A DNA stretch of 64,000 nucleotides from Chlorophyllum brunneum (Eukaryota > Basidiomycota > Agaricomycetes > Agaricales > Agaricaceae), in the NCBI GenBank assembly GCA_963576785.1, contig OY756141.1:558001-622000 (forward strand), in the 5' to 3' direction. The notes beneath the pieces were generated by a model, which saw nothing but the letters and a program-made list of their open reading frames with translations, was not told where the DNA came from and searched no databases. Positions 9,288 to 21,890 of the stretch are shown here, piece after piece. Every line of letters starts with the position of its first letter. The stretch's first letter is position 1. A program made the position numbers and the translations under genes.

Positions 9288-12200
9288 GCCAATAAATCTA
9301 GAGTTTCTGCTTTAGCCCACAATAGACGATACGTGATCCCCCAGAAACGAAACTCCACGTGCGAACTTCTCCTCAACTCAACAATCCAGACAAGAAAAGG
9401 ACGCAGACAAATCACAACCCTTGTAGACTCCGGATGCACCCACACGTGCATAGCACAACAAACGGTAGACGAAGAACAGATTCCGACTAAACCCCTGGAA
9501 ACCCCGATCAGGGTAATCAATGCCAGTGGAACAGAAAACAAAAAAGGAGAGATAACGGACAAAGCACAACTGGTATTAAACAATGGCAACCATACAGAAC
9601 AAATCGACGCTCTAGTAACACAATTGGAAAGTGCGGACTTATATCTCGGACACGACTGGCTGGTCAAGCATAACCCGGAGATCGATTGGAACAATCACGT
9701 CATACGATTCACCAGATGCCCAGATGATTGCAAAATATCACATAGCGACATACGGTTCAACGAGAGAATACGGACAATCAGCGAACACATTGAAGAGAAA
9801 AAGGCAGACCAGACGAACGATGAAGATTTACCACCATACCTCCGACGATACACCCACCTATTCAACAAGAAAAACTTTGACAAACTACCTGAACACACGG
9901 TATGGGACCACGAGATAAATCTATCCGAAGACGCACCCCCAGTACTACAGTCCAAGGTCTACCCAATGACAATAACGGAGAAGCAGGAACTACAGAAATT
10001 CCTCGACGAAAACCTCGCCTCAGGACGAATCAGACCATCACAGTCCCCCTACACCACCCCATGCTTCTTCATACCAAAGAAGGACGGAACAAAACGCCTG
10101 GTACAGGATTACAAAAAGCTGAATGAACACACCATCAAAGACAAGACGCCACTGCCACTCATAGGCGAAGTCCTAGACCGGTTAAAGGACGCGAAGGTAT
10201 TCAATAAGCTCGATATCATTTGGGGATATAACAATGTCAGGATCAGAGAAGGGGATGAATGGAAGGCAGCGTTTGTAACAAACAGCGGGTTATTCGAACC
10301 TACGGTCATGTTCTTTGGGATGAGTAATTCACCGGCGACCTTCCAGAGGATGATGAACACAGTATTTCGGGAAATATTACATGAGGGATCGCTTGTCAAC
10401 TACATGGACGATTTTGTCATCCCAGGAACCACACAGGAAGAACTCGAAAAAAGAACAACACGGTTCTTAGACATTGTAGCCAAGCACCAACTCTATTTCA
10501 AACGATCAAAATGTGTGTTTGACGCGAAGGAAATACCCATATTGGGCTTTATAGTTGGACAAGGCAGCGTCAAAATGGAGGAAGAGAAGGTGAAAGCAGT
10601 AAAAGAATGGCCGACACCCAAATCCGTAAAAGACGTCGAAAAATTCCTGGGTTTCGCAAACTTCTACTGATGATTCATACAAGACTTCAGTAACATAGCA
10701 ACACCCCTACACGAGCTGAAGAAGAAAGATGCGCAATGGTCATGGTCAGAACGACAACAACAGGTATTTGAGAAGATCAAGGAAAAGATCACGAGCGAAC
10801 CAGTACTAGCAATGCCTCAAGACAAAGGACAATACAGGGTAGAAGTAGACACATCGGGATATGGAGTAGGAGCGGTGCTGTCACAAAACCAGAATAATCA
10901 GTGGCACCCAATCGCCTTTCACTCAAGAACAATGACACCAGCAGAACGAAACTACCAAATCTACGACAAAGAACTACTAGCAATCCGGGAAGCAGTCAAA
11001 ATGTGGAGACAGTACCTACTCGATGCCAATGAACCATTCGAGATATGGACGGACCACAAGAACTTAGAATACTTCAGGAAACCACAACAACTCACAGGAC
11101 GACTGGCAAGATGGCAACTGGAACTACAAGAATATCGCTACACGCTAAAACACATACCCGGAAAGACAAACACAAAAGCAGACATACTATCAAGACTAGC
11201 AAAAACGGACACCACCAGAGATAACACAGATATCATGCTATTACCCGACCACTTATTCGATAACACTATCACCGAGATCAGACAAATTTGGGAAATATCG
11301 GGAGAAGAAGACCTGAAACACCGATTACGAAAGGAGCAAAGAAGGGACACACAGTGGCTAAGAGAAAAGGAGAAACGACCAGAGGAGATATGGGAAACTG
11401 ATGGATTACCCATGTTTGAAGGAAGAATATACGTACCACCAAACGCCAAGTTACACCAAGAAATACTCCAACAACACCATGACAAAACGGACGTAGGACA
11501 TCCAGGACAGCACAGAATGATCGAACTCCTCAAAAGGACATATTGGTGGCCACAAATGCGCAATGATGTTAAACGGTACATCAAAGGATGCGATACATGT
11601 CAGCGAAACAAGATACTCCGGATACGACCTACCACACATCTCCATCCACTACCGATACCCATCGGACCATGGGAAGAAATATCAATCGACATGATAGGAC
11701 TACTACCAGAATCAGAAGGATATGATGCGATACTTGTCATCGTTGATCGTTTCAGCAAAATGATCAGACTACGCGCAGTTAACACCACCCTATCATCCGA
11801 AGAGTTAGGAGACATTTATTGTGATGATATATGGAGACAACACGGGATACCCCGCAGGATCATCAGTGACAGAGGACCACAGTTCGCATCAAAATTCATG
11901 GCAGAACTTTGTAGAGCAACCAGTACCCAACGTAACCTATCCATGGCATACCATCTACAAACAGATGGTCAGACAGAGCGCATCAACCAGGAGGTCGAAG
12001 CACACCTCAGAAACGTAATCAACCATGCGCAGGACAACTGGAAAAAATGGCTCAGCACGGCGGAATTCCAGTATAACAACAAAACACATAGCACCACAGG
12101 ACATTCACCATTCCAGATAGTATACGGACGACATCCATGGAAAGGAGATATCTCAAACACATCCAAGGCACCTGCAATCACGGAACAAATACAAGAGTTA

Positions 12201-12755
12201 CAAGACATGCGCCAAAAAACAATTGAGATGCTACAACAGAGCCAGATGCAAATGGAGAAATGGAATAGCACAAAACCAGAACACGAGTATGAGGCAGGAA
12301 GCCAAGTTTGGCTTGAAGCAGACAATATCAGGACAACAAGGCCGACAAAAAAACTTGATCATAGGAGATACGGACCATTCCGGGTAAAAGAGAAAATAGG
12401 TGAAACAAGCTACCGACTGGAGCTACCTGAAACATGGACCATACATGACGTGTTTAACAGCAGACTCCTCTCCCCCTATCACAAACCTGAGTATGACAAC
12501 CAGTGCACTCCACCACCACTGATCCCTGAGATAATCAATGATGAGGAACACTACGAGGTAGATGAAGTCCGAGGACACTGCACAAAGGGAAAACGAAAAC
12601 AATACCTGATACACTGGAAAGGATATACGTCCGAAGAAGATACATGGGAAGATGAAGCAAATCTGGAAAACGCCAAGGAAGCAGTACAAGAGTTTATGAG
12701 CAAGATTTCGAGGACGAAACCTATAAAAAGGGGAGGTAAAAAACAGCAATTATGA
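9288..12755 (+). pseudogene. Gypsy A pol (protease-RT-RNase H-integrase-chromodomain), one tandem double stop
   Basis: The frame opens at 9288, 15 nt after the gag stop and in a different frame, with no ATG in the first codons. Protease active site: VDSGCTHTCI near 9424. RT: KLDIIWGYNN and NYMDDF (~10400). RNase H: VEVDTSGYGVGAVLSQ. Integrase zinc region near 11500-11600, core with SIDMIG, ISDRGPQF and NQEVEAHL. Chromodomain at the end (YLIHWKGYTSEEDTWEDE). At 10668-10673 two TGA codons replace the two Arg codons of FYRRFIQDF in element B, the change expected from CGA CGA; past them the same frame continues to 12755. Confidence 0.9.
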
Positions 12756-12852
12756 ACAACAAACCTCGCATTCCAAGCAACCACTACACTCAACGCATCA
12801 CTCGCTGCATCCACTTCACCCTCGACTTCGCCAACTATCTTCACAGCACACT

Positions 12853-13628
12853 ATGCCCACCAAACGCCAACTTACTCCATACCCCTACCTCAAAGAGTTC
12901 GATGAACTTGTCCTAGAAAGAACCAGCCACGAGGAACTCGTGGAAGGAGAAACCCTAGTCGACACCATGATACTATTGGGCACAGCAATGAAAGCAACCC
13001 AAGAAGGCGCCTCTAAAATAATGGATACCTTATCCGATGCCACTCCAAGACTCAACCAATTTATCATCGACGAAGGAAGAAGAGACCAATTGGAGAGACA
13101 CCTATACGAGATCAACGATGACCTGCAACTAATCGTCATCTCCAATATGCGAGCTCGGATGCATAGCATCCTCGTATCGTTAACCGACTACTCGTTAGTA
13201 ACGATCCGTTCCCCATCCAACATCACATCTGTCATAAATGCGAACAAAAGACACAAGAAGCAACAGCCGCCAATCAACTACTCCATCCCAACATCGAAGA
13301 AGAAGTAGCCCATCTCCAAACCATCCTCACCACGGTAGTACCACCCATCACACCCGTCACCTTCCATCCACTGCAGGGATACAACACGTTGAAATCGGAA
13401 GGTGAAAAGGACAACGAATACTGGAGGGGTATAGTGCACAAGCTCTTAAGCAATCACACCAACGACAACACCACGTACAATAACCACACCCACTTCCTAT
13501 TCAAAGAAGGACCGCCACACGCGCCCCTCTGGATCGGCTTATGATGTGTCGGCAAAACACCTCTCATCGGGGGGAACAAGAAGGACTTGGCCAGAGCTCT
13601 GGGAGCTGCCATACCTATGAACGAGTAA
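12853..13628 (+). pseudogene. Gypsy A ORF3, broken
   Basis: Homologue of the 278-aa ORF3 of element B, starting MPTKRQLTPYPYLKEFDELV 97 bp after the pol stop. It lacks about 60 bp around 13178-13190 relative to B, which shifts the frame and ends the first open part at 13308. The other frame then continues with ICHKCEQ, FKEGPPHAPLWIGL and a stop (CGA-to-TGA in GLRRV) and reaches the equivalent of the B stop at 13628. Confidence 0.8.
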
Positions 13629-13735
13629 ATTCTCATCGCGCCTCCCCACCGTTTCCAAATTCCGTATGTTTTACTTTACGAAGGACCTTTACAGTAATAT
13701 GCATCATGAGGGCATGAAGCTTGAAAGGGAGGTAT

Positions 13736-14029
13736 TGTTACGAACTATAGATAGACCGATCATTCCTATCTTGCGCCCATTACCTCGTGTACCTTCACAC
13801 CTGTTTCACTCCTCGTTCCATCTCCTGTTTCATCTCTAAAGGCTATGCCTCCTATCTGACTCGTCTACTCATCTCCCTTATTATTAGCCGCCGCTACCAG
13901 TATATAAAGTGTAGTAATACTTGATGTATTCCTTACACTTTACCAATCGTATCATCCCTTATTCTCTTCTCTACTTCCTTGTCTTTATCCAAAGACTTGC
14001 AACCTGAGTCTCAGACTAAAGTCGTAACA
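13736..14029 (+). repeat. 3' LTR of gypsy A
   Basis: 294 bp, nearly identical to 7643-7935; it is followed by the target duplication ctttc at 14030-14034. Confidence 0.95.
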
Positions 14030-14034
14030 CTTTC

Positions 14035-17000
14035 CTCTTACCCCTTGGTTCACCATACACCTTATTGGTTTCTCCCAAATTTGGGACGAAAATTAATTTG
14101 GCTATGCACCATGTAGTAAAGATCCCAAGCATGGACTCCGTCGCCCAGGGTGACTCGCTTGAACCTGGAGAGGTTCAGCCGTTCTACCTTCCTTCTCGAG
14201 AGGAAATAGTAGCTCTGGCTGTAAGGACCTATGAAGAGGAATTTCCTCCTCTTCCTAGGGCCTCCCCTCCAATGGAGCGCTTCCAGAGTAAGAGATACTC
14301 TCTTACTCAGAAGAACAAGACCACTGACAGGTGACCTGCCACACTTACAGTGTTGGTAGATGAGGCCTTCAAACAGCTTGAGAGTGAGAAGGAGGTCAAC
14401 AACCTCATGGCACTGGCTCAGGATGTTGCCTACGACATCTACGACCCCAGGAACCCTGCAAACGTCGCAGGACCCTCTTCTGGGCCTCTCCCAAAGTCTC
14501 CTAAGTCCAAACCATTTGCTTCGGCACCTCAATCTGAGGTGTCTCTCAGACTTTCGTCAACTGACTATGGGAGCGACTACAAGAAGAAGGGAGGAGCTGG
14601 GTACATGATTGATTCGATCTCAGATGCTCTTACTAACCCTGATACACAGTCCTGTCACCAATATGCCAACTGGCCATCTTCACAAGAAGAAGGGCAAGGG
14701 CAAGGGGAAGGGACATTGGGGGCCGGGTATATAGATACACTTTAGGATCCCATAATAATGTATTTTCGTGCAAATCGATAAATGAGAAGTGTTTTAACAC
14801 TTCTCAATTTTCTTGTTTCTCAATGCACATGCCTGATCAGTATTTAAGAGTACCGGATCAAATAAGATCTCGATTGCTAAGCAATGATCAAATCATAATG
14901 CCACTAGAAGAATATAGTGACGTATGGTTATTAGACTCAGGGGCATCATGTTATTATACCCTTTATGCGGAAGACTTCATCAACTTCAAAGAACTCGAAG
15001 TTTCGATCCCAATTAAGGCTGTAGGAGCACAAGGCCCCTACCTTAATGCGGTTGGTCTTGGCGCAGTTATGCTTAAGCATAGAGTCTATAACGGAAAGAC
15101 TGACAGCGTTCAACCAACACAGATATTAATATATCTAGTCTTCCTTCTAAAAGGAACCTCTGAACGACTAATGTCAGTGGGACAGTTATGCCAGGATGGC
15201 AAAACTGTTAGAACAGATGCCAACGAATCAGTAGTAGTTGATAGCAAAGGAAATGCTATTCTTCAAGCATATCCTTCAGCAAGTCGCAACACTACTTTAC
15301 ATTTTGTTAATACAAAAATTGTACACTCGGAACAAGCAGCTATGACTGCGGATCCAATTGTTGGCTACAAAGTTGTACATGCGAGATTAGGACATCCCTC
15401 TAATCGTATCCTCAATCATTTTGAGAAAAATATGATTGGGTTTACTCCGGTGCGGATTCCCAAGCAAAAACCAGTCTGTGATGGTTGTGCCAAGGGAAAG
15501 ATGCACCAGAAACCCTTTAGAGAGAACCCTACACGTGCAAAGTGTCCATTCGAAAGAATTCACTCGGATTTAGTTGAACTTCCAATTCTTTCTTACCATA
15601 AATTTAAATGGGTCATAACCATAATGGATGACTTTTCCTCTCATGGATGGATTCGCTTCCTCCATAAGAAATCAGAAGCAGCAGAAGAAATGAAAAATTT
15701 CATTGTACTAATTTAGACTCAATATAAGACTAAATTAAAATATCTCTGCACTGATAGAGGAGGAGAGTATACAACTGATGAGTTGCAATCTCATTTGCAC
15801 TCATTAGGGATTATACATGAGACTAGTGCAACCACACATACACCAACAAAATGGTTGAGTGGAATGCTTAAACCGAACTCTAATGGATAAAGCAGAAGCC
15901 ATGCGGCATCATACTTGTATTCTTGATGGTTGGTGGGAGTTTTCTATAGATCATGCAATACATATCTATAATAAAACACCGGTATCATGGCTCATGTGGA
16001 AAACACCTTATGAAGTGTTGAATCAGAAGATTCCAGACATCTCCAAAGAGAGAGTCTTTGGCTACGGTGCTTATGTCTTTCTCCCAAAAGAGATAAGAGA
16101 CAATAAACTGACAGCGAAGTCAGAACTCATGATTTTCCTTGGTTGGACATCAGATAGGAAAAACTATCATTTCATGAGGCACCTAAATGGGAATGTTATC
16201 TATACATCTCCAACAGCCATATTCAGTGAAGAACACTTCCCTAAATGTGTTGGGAAGAAGCAAGAAGAACGGATGAACCAACCATCATCCTCTACTTCTC
16301 GAAGTACACCTTTGGAAGTTATTGTCTTCTATGCTCCAGATCCATCTACTGGTTTACCTATTGATAAACCACCAAGCCCTATTCCCCGAACTTCTTCTGA
16401 AAGTTCTCCAGAAGATAGGACTTATAGATCTGTTCATGGATGAATTCCAACTCCTTTCCCTGAACCTAAAAAGAATAAAGGAAAGGGAAAAGCACCGAAT
16501 ATCGATACTGATGTTCAGGAGGAGTGGGATGGTATTGTGCAAAACATTCTCTTTCCACCAAGAGAAGCACAAATACCAGAAGATGATGATTATCATATGC
16601 TGATCCACCCAATCACCCTGAAGGTCCGAACCATCTGCCTTCTCAAAGAGATGATCCGGATGTACAACCGTTCATACCCTGTACCCCTATCAAAGATGAT
16701 TGGGATGCTGGTCCTTCTGTACCCCGAGGTCACTCGGATCAAATACCAGTTCCTGAAATACCTCAGAGACCACAAAGAACCAGAAAAGTACCTGAACATC
16801 CAGGAAACTTCTATGGTTCTACAAAGCATCCGACCAAAATACTCCAGGACTATGAGATGTTCCAACCTCCTAAGTCGAAGTTGACAAGTTCTACGAGTAG
16901 ACTTGTTAGACAAATTCGATCAGAGGCTTCCAAACCTGGAATAATCGATAGACGTTCTCAGCATGAAGCTTCTATATTAGAAGACTTATGCAGAGAAGGA

Positions 17001-18587
17001 GGAGTAGGGATGATCGATTATCTGTATGCTCAAAAAGTTGAATCACCATTAGTTCCTATTACTTTCAAGGAACTAAATCGACTACCATCAGAAGAGAAAT
17101 CTAAATGGTGGAAAGCATGCTTAGAAGAGTTAAATTCACTCAAAGAAAGACATGTTTATGACTTAGCTAAACTTCTGCCTGGAAGAAAAGCTGTCAAAAA
17201 TAGATGGGTCTTTACACCCAAATCAGACAGTCAATACCATGCTTGACTAGTAGCAAAAGGATTCTCTCAGATAGAGGGAATTGATTATGATGAACTATTT
17301 TCACCAGTAGTCCGTTATAAGACAGCACAACTCATATTTGCAGTCACTGCCCTCAACGATTGGGAGATGCTCAGTTTAGATGTTAAAACTGCTTATCTCT
17401 ATGGAAAACTGGATGAAGAACTCTATATGGAACTTCCAGAAGGTTTCAATACAGGTCGTGGTAATTTGGTTTGGAAATTAAACCAAGCCATTTATGGACT
17501 AAAGTAATCTGGATGACAATGGTGGAAGGAATTGACTAAGTCAATGACCAACCCAGGATTTGTCCGATCCAAACTAGATGCTGGAGTCTATTATTACTAC
17601 AACTCTGAAACCAAAGAGCTTATTATAGCTCTGGTCTATGTAGATGACTCAATGTTCATTGGAATCAGAGGCTCTAGACTTCTATATGAGAAGCGAGCAC
17701 TCTTTGTGAAGAAATGGGAATGCCGAGACCTTGGTCCAACCAAAGAGTTTCTTGGCATGAAAATTTCACAAAATCCTATAAACCGATCAATTACCCTAGA
17801 CCAAATAGATTATCTAGGAAAAGTCCTTGATCGATTTAAAGTAATTGGAAAAGAAGAAATCCCATTACCAAATAGATTTATCTTCAAATCCAATACAGGA
17901 AAAGCGACACCTGACTTCATAAAGAGGTATCAACAGTTAGTAGGATCAGTTATGTATCTGATGATAGGCAGTCAGCCTGACATAGCATTTGCCACTGTCA
18001 AATTGTCACAACATATGACCAATCCTACTAAAGCACATTACAATGCAGGCTTACATTTGCTAAAGTATCTTAATGCTACTCGCAAATATAGAATTACCTA
18101 TAATGGAAGTTCTATGCAAGGCCTTAATGCATTTTCAGACTCTGATTGGGCTGGTGATCCAATTAGTCGTAAATCTGTAACTGAATATTTCTGTTTATTA
18201 GCCAGCAGAGCTATTGCTTGGCTAAGTAGAAAACAGAAAACAGTAGTATTATCTTCCACTGAAGCCAAGTATATGGCTTTGTCAGATTGCAGTTGACAAC
18301 TTGTTTGGACTGTCAATTTGTTGGAAGAAATTGGTATCTGATCATTAGTCCCTTATCTATTCAGTGATAATGAGAGTTCAATATTTTGGGCCAAAAATCC
18401 AGTAACAGAAAAATGTTCAAAACATGTCGATGTCAAATACCATGACATTCGTGATTTGGTAGAAGATGGAAAGATTGAAATATTCTCTGTGAAAGGCATG
18501 GAAAATCCTGCTGATATTCTCACAAAAAATTTAGACAAAATAAAATTCAATCTATTCTGACCTCACCTTGGCTTGATGTTTGAGTGA
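14035..18587 (+). pseudogene. Copia C1 polyprotein, insert end through RNase H, multiple stops
   Basis: It continues the C1 reading after gypsy A: end of the insert region (MHHVVKIPSMDSVAQGDSLE), protease with LLDSGASCYYT (one zinc-like His of C2 is Tyr), GAG_pre-integrase (HARLGHPSN..CDGCAKGKMH), integrase core, RT with YVDDSMF, RNase H with SDSDWAGD. Stops relative to C2 lie at ~14332, ~14743, 15714, 16441, 17244, ~17505-17515 and 18294; most are CGA-to-TGA, CAG-to-TAG or CAA-to-TAA. The frame order is otherwise preserved to 18587. Confidence 0.9.
14784..14805. repeat. 22-bp perfect palindrome in copia C1
   Basis: A 10-bp arm beginning GAGAAGTG, a 2-nt centre and the complementary arm, just before the ATG that would start a separate protease/pol frame. 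The same palindrome is at 43553-43574 in C2. Confidence 0.7.
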
Positions 18588-18622
18588 TTAAAAACTCTAC
18601 ATCAATACAGAGCAAGGAGGAG

Positions 18623-19193
18623 TGTTGAAGTTTCGGACATATTCTAGAAATAGACTATGAAGTCATTATGATAATAATAGACTGATCTGTTACTTTCTAG
18701 TAACTTCATTCCGTAGTAACTTCCTATGAGTTGCTCTGCATATGATGAGAGTCATAAGTACTTGATAGATTATTCTACATAGTACCAATGACTAGATACT
18801 ATGTTCCGCAGTACTCCGCAGGCACTACGCCACAGTTAAAGGGAGTCATAAGGAACAATCCATGCAATGCTAGTATTTTATGTAGTATGACTCGCCTATG
18901 TTACAATATGTATATAAACTCCATGTAGCAGACCTAGTTCTGTATTTTGTTCAATCGAACAACTTCTTCACCATTGCCTATCTCTTTGAGTACAACACCT
19001 CAATCGATTTAATCAACTTTGACCTCTACCTCTCTGACACCAACCGTTTTATCAATAATATCTGTCTATCCAAATTACCTTTCTACAGGTATCAGATAGA
19101 AGCTTATTATCTTGGTGAGTAGACCCTATGTTCTCTCCCACTGCGTTTACTACTACCCCCAGCAAACAACTTGTTACAGTCATTTCCTCAACA
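18623..19193 (+). repeat. 3' LTR of copia C1
   Basis: 571 bp, preceded by the purine tract at 18611-18622. It ends TCAACA, followed by gtata, the imperfect target duplication of gtatg. Confidence 0.95.
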
Positions 19194-19509
19194 GTATATT
19201 CATTTCTCTGTGACCGCTACTTTCAATCATACTTATATTTGTTGTAAGACTCCAGGAAGAGCATCTGAGAAACCTGTGGGTTGTTCCCCACAATTTCACC
19301 TTGAACCATGTGAGCAACCTCACAAATTGTGAGACAATTTTATCTCAACTCAACTTGATTCCCCAATTGATGTTTCTGCAATGAAGTAGATCGGGCTATT
19401 CATACTTTCCTCGATAACTATGCTTTCATTGCAGTTACTGGAACACAAAAGACCCTAGAGTACCTCATTAAATTTTGTTCCCCCATCCACGGGTAAGGCC
19501 ACTGTCAGC

Positions 19510-19775
19510 CAAATTGGGAAGGAGGAGGAGGAGAGTGAGCCTGGTCCAATGACAATCATTCATCAATGGTTGGATTCTACGATGCATCAGACTTCTTCGG
19601 TGTTTATAATTGTCGTGTATAACAAGATGCGCAAGGTTGCACCTATGATAAATTGTGGATCCTCCATCCCCCAACCGCCTCAAATCAGATGAACAGCCTC
19701 TGCACTCCCCCGGCCAATGGCACTACTATCACCTACATTCCTCAGGTCTCCTCATCATTCCACAGGGTCCAGTGT
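19510..19775 (+). pseudogene. Fragment related to the Ser/Pro-rich gene at 49.1 kb
   Basis: Aligns with 51140-51410 in the same orientation: shared runs include gacaatcattcatcaa, catgcgtcagacttcttcgg-like, cctcaaatcagatgaacag versus cctcaaatcagaagaacag, and cctctgcactcccc. This corresponds to residues ~670-760 of that protein. The copy has stops and indels. It follows directly on the truncated G pseudogene, as the parent gene follows the intact G gene, but with about 4 kb between them deleted. Confidence 0.75.
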
Positions 19776-21890
19776 GGAGGTATGGGTTTTCCTCTTCTGT
19801 TATATGGAAGATTTTTCTCGGACAACATAGATTATGAGATCTATGAGGCAAAGCTGGGTGTTCTGAACCTCAAACCACTTTGCCTCGTGTGAACTCCCTG
19901 TGCAGTGTGTATCCTGAACCTGTCCTACCACTAGCACTACCGTGTCTCGTTCTTCCTCGACAGTGCACTTACAATGACCGGCACTCCCTACTTTATCCCA
20001 AATCGGAAAATCAGAGTGCTGGTGGTGTGATTGTCACGAAAGTCCAACCAAAGTTGATTGGCAAAATATGTGTTTTGCAAATGGGTGTTGCAAGCTTGGG
20101 TATTGTGCGCCATGATGTTGGTCAGTGAATTGCAGCCCCTACTGCCACATCTTGCTGCGTCCCCCACCCTGACCCCAGCTCCAGGTGTTAATGTTGTTCC
20201 CAACGGTATCACTTCTATAAAATGGGAATGAGAAGACGGTGAAGAGTCAGACACCTTTCACTGATGCTCCCGTGGAACTTTTCAGTAAACTCGTGGTAGA
20301 GAATAAGGACAGGAGAAGAGGGGGGGAACTTGACAATGGATAGGTTCAGTATTAGCTGGAAGGGAGGGGAAGGAAAGTCGTTGGTGGTGCTAATGTTGAA
20401 GTTACGGATGGTGATGAAGGGCCCGAGTTATTGTTACTGCATGTGAATGAGGTTATGAAGAAGAAAAGGTTCGACAGTAAGTGGGTGAGTTACTGTTTTC
20501 TCTTCACATCGTGAAGTGTATATCATAGTTCCATCCTGATATGTTAGAAGAAGAGTTGTGAATACAAAGTTCACTTACTGTTCTTTCCCGGAAAATGTCG
20601 AAACCGTAGGAGGCCTCGAGAAGGAGGAATCTGGTAACCTGAGGGAGATGGTGGCCTGAGGGAGATGGTGGTCAGAAGTAGGGAAGAAGAATGGGACCAA
20701 AGAGTTGTGGATACAAATTTCGCTTGCTGTTCCTTCCCCTAAAATCTCGAAACCATAGCAGGGGCCGGTTCACGAGGAGAAGGAATTTGGTACCCCAAGG
20801 GATACAGATGGTCAGAAGTAGGGAAGAAGAATCAGATGATTGTTACATATACCATGACTTAATGGTATTGGCTGAATCGTTACCGCTAGCATTGGTGTTA
20901 TGTGTGAAGAGTTTTTGCAGTGATATTGCTGTAGGTGGTGTTGTGAAGTTTGATGAAGCAGGTACACCCAAATTGGAGATTTGTTCCAGTGCACTGTCAA
21001 CTATTTTTCTGTCAGCTTGTTTTTAAATTTGACATGTGTGCTGCTCTAGACCAAGAGTAGTCCTCTCTCTCATAGCACCCCACCTCCCAGTGGTCTACCA
21101 CCATGGTCACCTAGCATTCCTCACTCGAGTAGATACCCAGGCACAATGATTACAGAAGACGGGTGAGGATTGATCAACTTGAGGGGTGTGAGAAGTGAAG
21201 ATGTGTTTGATGTATGGAAGGATGAGATAAGGAATGCGTATTCATCGTCTTATGGACAGATACAGAACATATGACATAATAGACTTTGTCTATCTATTTT
21301 TGAGGCTGGGGGATCTTTTGCTGCTGAGGGTTTTTGTTTGGAGTGGTGAGAATCAGGATATTTGTCTGCACCAATCCAGTGGCTGTTGCAAATGGAACCC
21401 ATTCTGGTTGCTCCTGCGAGCAAGACAGTTAAAAGTGGTTGGGGCGGGATGAATGAACCAAAGGAGCAGCCGTCTGACATTGTTGGAGTTCTGATAGCAG
21501 TGGACTGTGACGTTCTCGCCTTGAAGCTCATATTCATGACACATGTCTCGTTGGCCAATGCACTTTGAAAAATGAAGTAAACTAAAATTACCCTATACCA
21601 GAATATGGCATTGAAATCCTCCTTTCAGTTTCATAGTCAGTTGCCAGTGGGGGTGAATGCAAATCCAGTAGATTTCGAGGGCAAGATCTAGTTGACAGGG
21701 CATCAGAAAATTACTTCCGGACAGTGGAAACTTTATAAAGTGTGTGGTAACTTGTTGGTCAGTCGTTCATCTAAGTAAACACATTGTATTCTGAGTTTCT
21801 GTGGGAAAAAAAAAAATCATTCACTTGACAGTGATTATGAAGACATCAGCTTGAGTTTCTCCTTAAATCCCTTCATAGGAACTAAAATTT
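19776..21890. other. Unassigned sequence, no gene supported
   Basis: Only short open frames in all six readings, none with a recognisable motif. It holds the tandem duplication at 20553-20832 and an 11-nt A run at 21806-21816. It may include further remnants of the duplicated segment too diverged to align by eye. Confidence 0.4.
20553..20832. repeat. Imperfect tandem duplication, two units of about 130-140 bp
   Basis: Unit 1 (20553-20692) and unit 2 (20701-20832) both run from gttgtg(a/g)atacaaa through tcgaaacc(g/a)ta to cagaagtagggaagaagaat. Unit 1 also has an internal duplication around cctgagggagatggtgg. Confidence 0.75.

Larger units (their letters stand above)
7643..14029 (+). mobile_element. 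Ty3/gypsy chromovirus element A, full length
   Basis: 6387 bp with LTRs of 293 and 294 bp (TGTTACGAAC...GTCGTAACA) and a perfect 5-bp target duplication ctttc (7638-7642, 14030-14034). Removing it rejoins the copia C1 reading. Order: LTR, gag, pol ending in a chromodomain, ORF3, purine tract (gaaagggaggtat), LTR. Gag is open; pol has one double stop; ORF3 has a deletion and a stop. Close relative of B; more distant from D. Confidence 0.95.
1656..19193 (+). mobile_element. Ty1/copia element C1, full-length but decayed, carrying two nested gypsy elements
   Basis: It is bounded by two 571-bp LTRs starting TGTTGAAG and ending TCAACA. Flanks are gtatg (1651-1655) and gtata (19194-19198), a 5-bp target duplication with one transition. 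The internal region is in three pieces: 2227-2515, 7021-7642 and 14030-18622. Put end to end they parallel element C2 at 39-46 kb, except that about 700 bp of gag is lost at the gypsy B breakpoint. A purine tract (gcaaggaggag) precedes the 3' LTR. The coding sequence has many stops, mostly CGA or CAG/CAA changed to TGA/TAG/TAA, so it is non-autonomous. Confidence 0.9.
1588..19476 (+). pseudogene. G family gene, copy 1, split by copia element C1
   Basis: Left fragment 1588-1650 reads HEKAHRINAVRGD in frame, matching HEKAHWISAVRGD of the G gene at 46.5 kb. The copia element C1 sits exactly in the first bases of intron 1 (gtatg, 1651-1655). The gene resumes after the element: rest of intron 1 from 19194, exon 2 at 19256-19328, intron 2 at 19329-19386, and exon 3 from 19387 (LDNYAFIAVTGTQ) until similarity stops near 19476. 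Exon 2 is 73 nt with the same phase-1 donor as in the other copy. Exon 4 is absent; the sequence jumps to a fragment related to the 49-kb gene. Dead by insertion and by 3' truncation. Confidence 0.75.
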
